64,000 nucleotides of DNA, taken from NCBI RefSeq assembly GCF_003353055.1, contig NZ_QKWJ01000006.1:124001-188000 (forward strand), written 5' to 3'. The notes under the pieces were generated by a model. That model worked only from the letters and a program-made list of their open reading frames with translations, had not been told where the DNA came from and searched no databases. Shown here in pieces: positions 60,298-64,000 of the stretch. Position 1 is the first letter of the stretch; each line of letters starts with the position of its first letter. The position numbers and the translations under genes are program-made. The stretch is from Cupriavidus lacunae (GTDB taxonomy: Bacteria; Pseudomonadota; Gammaproteobacteria; Burkholderiales; Burkholderiaceae).

Positions 60298-61215
60298 TCA
60301 GCTGCTGGCGGCGGTAGCCGGCACGTCGCGCGACAGGCCGAGAATCCAGTTGCGGAATGCCGCCAGCGCCTCTGACTCGGGACGCCCTTCCGGATAGGCG
60401 AAGTAGTAGCCCTGCTGCTCGTCCAGCATGCCCGCCAGCGGGATCACCAGTTGGCCGGTCTGCAGTTCGCGCTCGATCAGCAGGCGCGGCGCCAGGCCGA
60501 TGCCAAGCCCGGCCGCCGCGGCCGCCGTCATCATGGTGAAGAGTTCGTAGCGCGGCCCGCGCGAGGCGGCCAGGTCATATGCCCAGCCCTGCGCCGCATA
60601 CCAGTCGCGCCAGGCATTGGCGCGCGTGCTCAGGTGCAGGTGGCGGCAGCGCGCCAGGCTGGCGGCGTCGGTCACGGGATGCTCGGCCAGGAACGCGGGG
60701 CTGCACACCGGCACCATGCCGCCTTCGCGGAAAATCACGCCCCCGCGCGTGCCCGGCCAGAACTGGTCGCCAAAGTAGATCGCCGCGTCATAGGCGCACT
60801 CCTGGAACGAGAACGGCTGCGAGCGCGCCGACAGGTTGACCGTCACGTTGGGATGGCGCCGGGCGAAGTCCGGCAGGCGCGGGATCAGCCATTGGGTGGC
60901 AAAGGTGGGCACCACCGCCAGCTCCAGCGTGTAGCCCATGGCGCGGCCGGTGGTGATCTCCAGCGTGTCGCGCTGCAGATGGTCCAGGTGCCGGCGAATG
61001 CGCGCGGCGTACTCGCGCCCGGTATCGGTCAGCACCAGGCGCCGGCGCACGCGCGTGAACAGCGCCACGCCCAGGCGCTGCTCCAGCTGTGCCACCTGCC
61101 GTCCCACCGCGCTGTGCGTCAGCGCCAGCTCGGCGGCGGCGCGGGTAAAGCTGCCCAGCCGTGCCGAGGCTTCGAAGGCCTGCAGCGCGCCCAGGTTGGG
61201 GATGTCGTTTCTCAT
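60298..61215 (-). CDS. LysR family transcriptional regulator, GcvA-like
   Basis: A 305-aa LysR protein of the GcvA/AmpR-like group: LGALQAFEASARLGSFTRAAAELALTHSAVGRQVAQLEQRLGVALFTRVRRRLVLTD covers residues about 8-65. The effector domain includes TLELAVVPTFATQWLIPRLPDF and VTVNLSARSQPF, characteristic of the group. The start at 61215 begins the HTH region; the longer frame is not homologous. It is divergent from the DUF1338 gene (61417) with a perfect 16-bp palindrome between them, so it most likely regulates that gene. Confidence 0.86.
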   Translation of the reverse strand: MRNDIPNLGALQAFEASARLGSFTRAAAELALTHSAVGRQVAQLEQRLGVALFTRVRRRLVLTDTGREYAARIRRHLDHLQRDTLEITTGRAMGYTLELAVVPTFATQWLIPRLPDFARRHPNVTVNLSARSQPFSFQECAYDAAIYFGDQFWPGTRGGVIFREGGMVPVCSPAFLAEHPVTDAASLARCRHLHLSTRANAWRDWYAAQGWAYDLAASRGPRYELFTMMTAAAAAGLGIGLAPRLLIERELQTGQLVIPLAGMLDEQQGYYFAYPEGRPESEALAAFRNWILGLSRDVPATAASS

Positions 61216-61304
61216 GGGACGGCGGGGGAAGGAAGGCCGACAGTATAAACAGCGCCGCCAGCCTGCACCGTCAGACGGCACCGCTGTCCCGATCGTGCGC
61301 CGCA

Positions 61305-61320
61305 CGCACAACGTTGTGCG
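61305..61320. promoter_or_regulatory. Palindromic operator candidate between LysR and DUF1338 genes
   Basis: CGCACAACGTTGTGCG, a perfect 16-bp palindrome, 97 nt before the DUF1338 start and 90 nt before the LysR start. Probably the LysR binding site. Confidence 0.55.
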
Positions 61321-61416
61321 CAATGCGCGCTTGTGCGGGCCATGGGGACGCCCCTATCCTGCCCTGCGGATCGGCGCCAGCCCGGCTGCCTTCCCAGTGC
61401 TCACCTGTCTGCGCCC

Positions 61417-62439
61417 ATGACCTCCAATATCTCCACGCTCCTCACCGCCAATGTCGGCGCCGCCCGCGCCGCGCAACTGCTCGCGCTGGTCACCTTGCCC
61501 GCGGCGCTGCCGCAAGGCCAGCAGGGCCGCGCCCCCCGCGCGGAAATTGCCCAGGCCCTGAACATGGTGCTGTTCGGCGGCATCCTCGAGCGCGTGCCGA
61601 CCGGCCGCGCCTACACCGACGACGTCGCCGCCGCCGGTGGCCAGGTCACCTTCGACCACGGCGCGCTGCGCACGGTGAAATGGCGCGACAACGGCGCGCT
61701 GCCCGAAGGCGAGGCCGCCTTCACCCGCATCCTGCGCCCGCTCGGCTACGTGCTCAACGGCACCTATCCGCTGGACCGGATCGGCATGACCGGCCGCTCG
61801 TATGCGCATGCCGACGCGCCTGAGGAAATCGCCCAGTTCTTCCTCAGCGAATTCCATCCTGAACGCTTCAGCGAAGGCTTCCGCATTGCGGTCAGCCGCG
61901 TCACCGGCACCTCGACCGACCCGCTCACGCCGCGCGCGCAGACCCTGCTGTGGCAACTGGAACGCGACGGCGCGCTGGACCTCGCCGACGGCGCCGAGCT
62001 GGTCGGCCTGCTGGTGCCGTGCTTCGAGCGCCAGCACGCCACGCCGAGCCTGGCGGACTATGAAACGCTGCTGAACGAATCGGCCGAGATGGCCTGGATC
62101 GCCACCGAGGGCAACGCCTTCAACCACGCCACCGACCGCGTCGACGACGTGTTCGCGCTGGCCGAGCTGCAGAAGCAGCTGGGCCGGCCGATGAAGGACA
62201 AAGTGGAAGTCTCGCGCAGCGGCCGCGTCAGGCAGACCGCGTTCCGTGCGGATACGGTGCGCCGCACCTTTGTCGGCGCACAGGGCGAGCCGGTGGAGCG
62301 GGACGTGCCGGGATCGTTCTACGAGTTCATCACGCGCGACCGCTTTGCCGAAGCAGCGGCCGCGCCGCAGCGCTATGACCTGGGGTTTGATGCGGGCAAT
62401 GCGCAGGGGATCTTCAAGATGACGGCGGCGGCTTGCTGA
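61417..62439 (+). CDS. DUF1338 family protein (2-oxoadipate dioxygenase/decarboxylase-like)
   Basis: A 340-aa protein of the DUF1338 family. The founding characterised members (HglS/YdcJ) are Fe(II) enzymes with a VOC-related fold that turn 2-oxoadipate into 2-hydroxyglutarate in lysine breakdown. Family segments here are MVLFGGILERVPTGRAYTDDV, VTFDHGALRTVKW (with a probable metal His), EFHPERFSEGFR, and WIATEGNAFNHATDRVDDV (second probable metal His). It is shorter than HglS (about 460 aa), as many members are. Start at 61417 (MTSNISTLL). The link to lysine catabolism is by family only; no other lysine gene is near. Confidence 0.82.
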   Translation: MTSNISTLLTANVGAARAAQLLALVTLPAALPQGQQGRAPRAEIAQALNMVLFGGILERVPTGRAYTDDVAAAGGQVTFDHGALRTVKWRDNGALPEGEAAFTRILRPLGYVLNGTYPLDRIGMTGRSYAHADAPEEIAQFFLSEFHPERFSEGFRIAVSRVTGTSTDPLTPRAQTLLWQLERDGALDLADGAELVGLLVPCFERQHATPSLADYETLLNESAEMAWIATEGNAFNHATDRVDDVFALAELQKQLGRPMKDKVEVSRSGRVRQTAFRADTVRRTFVGAQGEPVERDVPGSFYEFITRDRFAEAAAAPQRYDLGFDAGNAQGIFKMTAAAC

Positions 62440-62522
62440 GGTGGTGAAGGGGGAGGGTGCGGGCGCGTGGATGCGCCGGCCCTCTTCCCCGGCCCCTCTC
62501 CCGCTTGTGGGAAAGGGGAGCA
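62440..62522. repeat. REP-like palindrome between DUF1338 gene and fusA
   Basis: Contains GATGCGCCGGCCCTCT and the palindromic CCCTCTCCCGCTTGTGGGAA-type hairpin, matching the element at 26094-26235 in the opposite arrangement. It sits between convergent genes. Confidence 0.65.
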
Positions 62523-62530
62523 AACCTTCG

Positions 62531-64000
62531 TTACCCCACCCGCTTCGCCGATATCACCGCCTCGGCCACATTGGCCGGCGCCTCCGCATAGTGCTTGAAC
62601 TCCATCGTGAAGGTCGCGCGCCCCTGCGTCAGCGAGCGCAGCGTGGTGGAGTAGCCGAACATGGTCGCCAGGGGCACCTCGGCGCGCACGATCTTGCCGC
62701 CGCCGCCGGCGATGTCTTCGATGCCGTGCACCATGCCGCGCCGCGAGGACAAGTCGCCCATCACGTTGCCGGTGAATTCCTCGGGCGTTTCCACTTCGAC
62801 CGCCATCATCGGCTCCAGCAGCGCGGGCCTGGCGCGGCGCATGCCTTCCTTGAACGCCATCGAGCCGGCCATGCGGAATGCGTTTTCGTTCGAGTCCACG
62901 TCGTGGTACGAGCCGAACACCAGCGTGGCCTTGATGTCGACCACCGGGTAGCCGGCCAGCACGCCCGACAGCAGAGTCTCGCGGATGCCCTTGTCCACCG
63001 CGGGGATGAACTCGCGCGGCACCACGCCGCCCTTGATGGCATCGACGAACTCATAGCCGCCGCCATGCGGCTTCGGTTCCAGATTGAGGACCACGTGGCC
63101 GTACTGGCCGCGTCCGCCCGACTGCTTGATGAACTTGCCTTCGACGTCCTTGACCGGCTGGCGGATGGTTTCGCGGTAGGCCACCTGCGGCTTGCCGACC
63201 GAGGCTTCCACGCCGAACTCGCGCCGCATGCGGTCGACCAGGATTTCCAGGTGCAGCTCGCCCATGCCGGAGATGATGGTCTGCCCGGATTCCTCGTCCG
63301 TGGTCACGCGGAAGGACGGGTCCTCCTGGGCAAGGCGGTTCAGCGCAATGCCCATCTTCTCCTGGTCGGCCTTGGTCCTGGGCTCGACTGCCTGCGAGAT
63401 CACCGGTTCCGGGAAGCTCATGCGTTCAAGGATGATGACCTTGTCGGGATCGCACAGCGTGTCGCCCGTGGTCGCTTCCTTCAGGCCAACGGCCGCGGCG
63501 ATGTCGCCGGCGCGCACTTCCTTGATCTCCTGGCGCACATTGGCGTGCATCTGCAGGATGCGGCCCAGGCGCTCGCGCTTGCTCTTGAGCGGGTTGTAGA
63601 CGGCGTCGCCGGATTTGACCACGCCCGAATAGACGCGGAAAAAGATCAGCTGGCCGACGAAGGGGTCGGTCATGATCTTGAACGCCAGGGCGGCGAACGG
63701 CTCTTCGTCGTTGGGATGGCGTTCGGCCTTGCGGTCGTCCTCGGTATGGCCGAGGATGGCTGGCACGTCGGCGGGCGACGGCAGGTAGTCGATGACCGCA
63801 TCCAGCATGCTCTGCACGCCCTTGTTCTTGAAGGCGCTGCCGCACAGCATTGGCACGATCTCGTTGGCGATGGTGCGCTTGCGCAGGCCCTGCTTGATCT
63901 GCGCCTCGGTCAGCGGCTCGCCTGACAGGTATTGGTTGAGCAGGGTCTCGTCGGCCTCGGCCGCGGCCTCGACCATCTTGTCGCGCCATTCCTGCGCGGT
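62531..64000 (-). CDS. fusA: Elongation factor G, C-terminal part (second-copy type)
   Basis: The frame is open to the window edge, so the first ~210 residues with the GTP-binding motifs are missing; 489 residues are visible. Domains II to V are present: domain II (about 90-180), domain III with [29 protein letters not shown], domain IV with [25 protein letters not shown] (its tip enters the ribosomal A site) and domain V with [23 protein letters not shown] moves tRNAs and mRNA during translation. No tuf gene follows, only a convergent DUF1338 gene, so this is not the str operon; it is probably a second EF-G copy. Confidence 0.92.
   Translation of the reverse strand, partial: TAQEWRDKMVEAAAEADETLLNQYLSGEPLTEAQIKQGLRKRTIANEIVPMLCGSAFKNKGVQSMLDAVIDYLPSPADVPAILGHTEDDRKAERHPNDEEPFAALAFKIMTDPFVGQLIFFRVYSGVVKSGDAVYNPLKSKRERLGRILQMHANVRQEIKEVRAGDIAAAVGLKEATTGDTLCDPDKVIILERMSFPEPVISQAVEPRTKADQEKMGIALNRLAQEDPSFRVTTDEESGQTIISGMGELHLEILVDRMRREFGVEASVGKPQVAYRETIRQPVKDVEGKFIKQSGGRGQYGHVVLNLEPKPHGGGYEFVDAIKGGVVPREFIPAVDKGIRETLLSGVLAGYPVVDIKATLVFGSYHDVDSNENAFRMAGSMAFKEGMRRARPALLEPMMAVEVETPEEFTGNVMGDLSSRRGMVHGIEDIAGGGGKIVRAEVPLATMFGYSTTLRSLTQGRATFTMEFKHYAEAPANVAEAVISAKRVG

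Overview
The window is a high-GC chromosomal segment of a beta-proteobacterium of the Burkholderiales, most likely a Cupriavidus species. This is inferred from dense LysR regulators, several Bug/TctC-type solute receptors, a feoA-feoB operon ending in a small Cys-rich protein, and long antisense reading frames caused by GC-rich third codon positions. No rRNA, tRNA, CRISPR array, integrase or transposase was found. About 49 protein genes or gene fragments can be supported.

Layout. 2-8374: the end of an outer-membrane protein, a small membrane protein, a branched-chain amino-acid type binding protein, an SDR oxidoreductase, and a LysR gene divergent from an AtuA-like catabolic operon with its own Bug receptor; then a GNAT gene. 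8562-11554: AMP nucleosidase and an OmpW protein converge on an approximately 700-bp element with two 288-nt inverted arms. 11897-15567: a type-2 leuA whose normal 5' end carries an in-frame TAG, preceded by a probable leucine leader peptide, and a divergent Ig-like lipoprotein. 15940-18565: feoABC-like iron uptake under a Fur box. 19174-24224: LysR, acyl-CoA dehydrogenase, Bug receptor and CoA-transferase. 24299-30025: lactate permease, lutABC and a FadR-type regulator with an operator between lutA and the regulator.

30080-41771: AI-2E-type exporter, eutBC, a YbaK-type deacylase, LysR and MFS genes, ferredoxin-NADP reductase, fumC, LysR, a Cys-rich copper-binding protein and a zinc-ribbon protein. 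41786-47257: two divergent c-di-GMP enzymes (a diguanylate cyclase and a GGDEF-EAL protein). 47420-51338: a 2-aminoethylphosphonate-type ABC transporter. 51425-53968: PadR-like regulator, DMT exporter, Fur and a small Cys protein. 54560-60000: a very large hybrid histidine kinase, a PRC-barrel protein and a decayed porin. 60298-64000: LysR, a DUF1338 protein and the C-terminal two thirds of an elongation factor G.

The most notable observations are the amber codon at the conserved Trp22 position of leuA, the CTA-rich leader upstream of it, the long inverted-repeat element, a short intergenic repeat present seven times, and a well-formed Fur-controlled promoter lying more than 400 nt upstream of fur.
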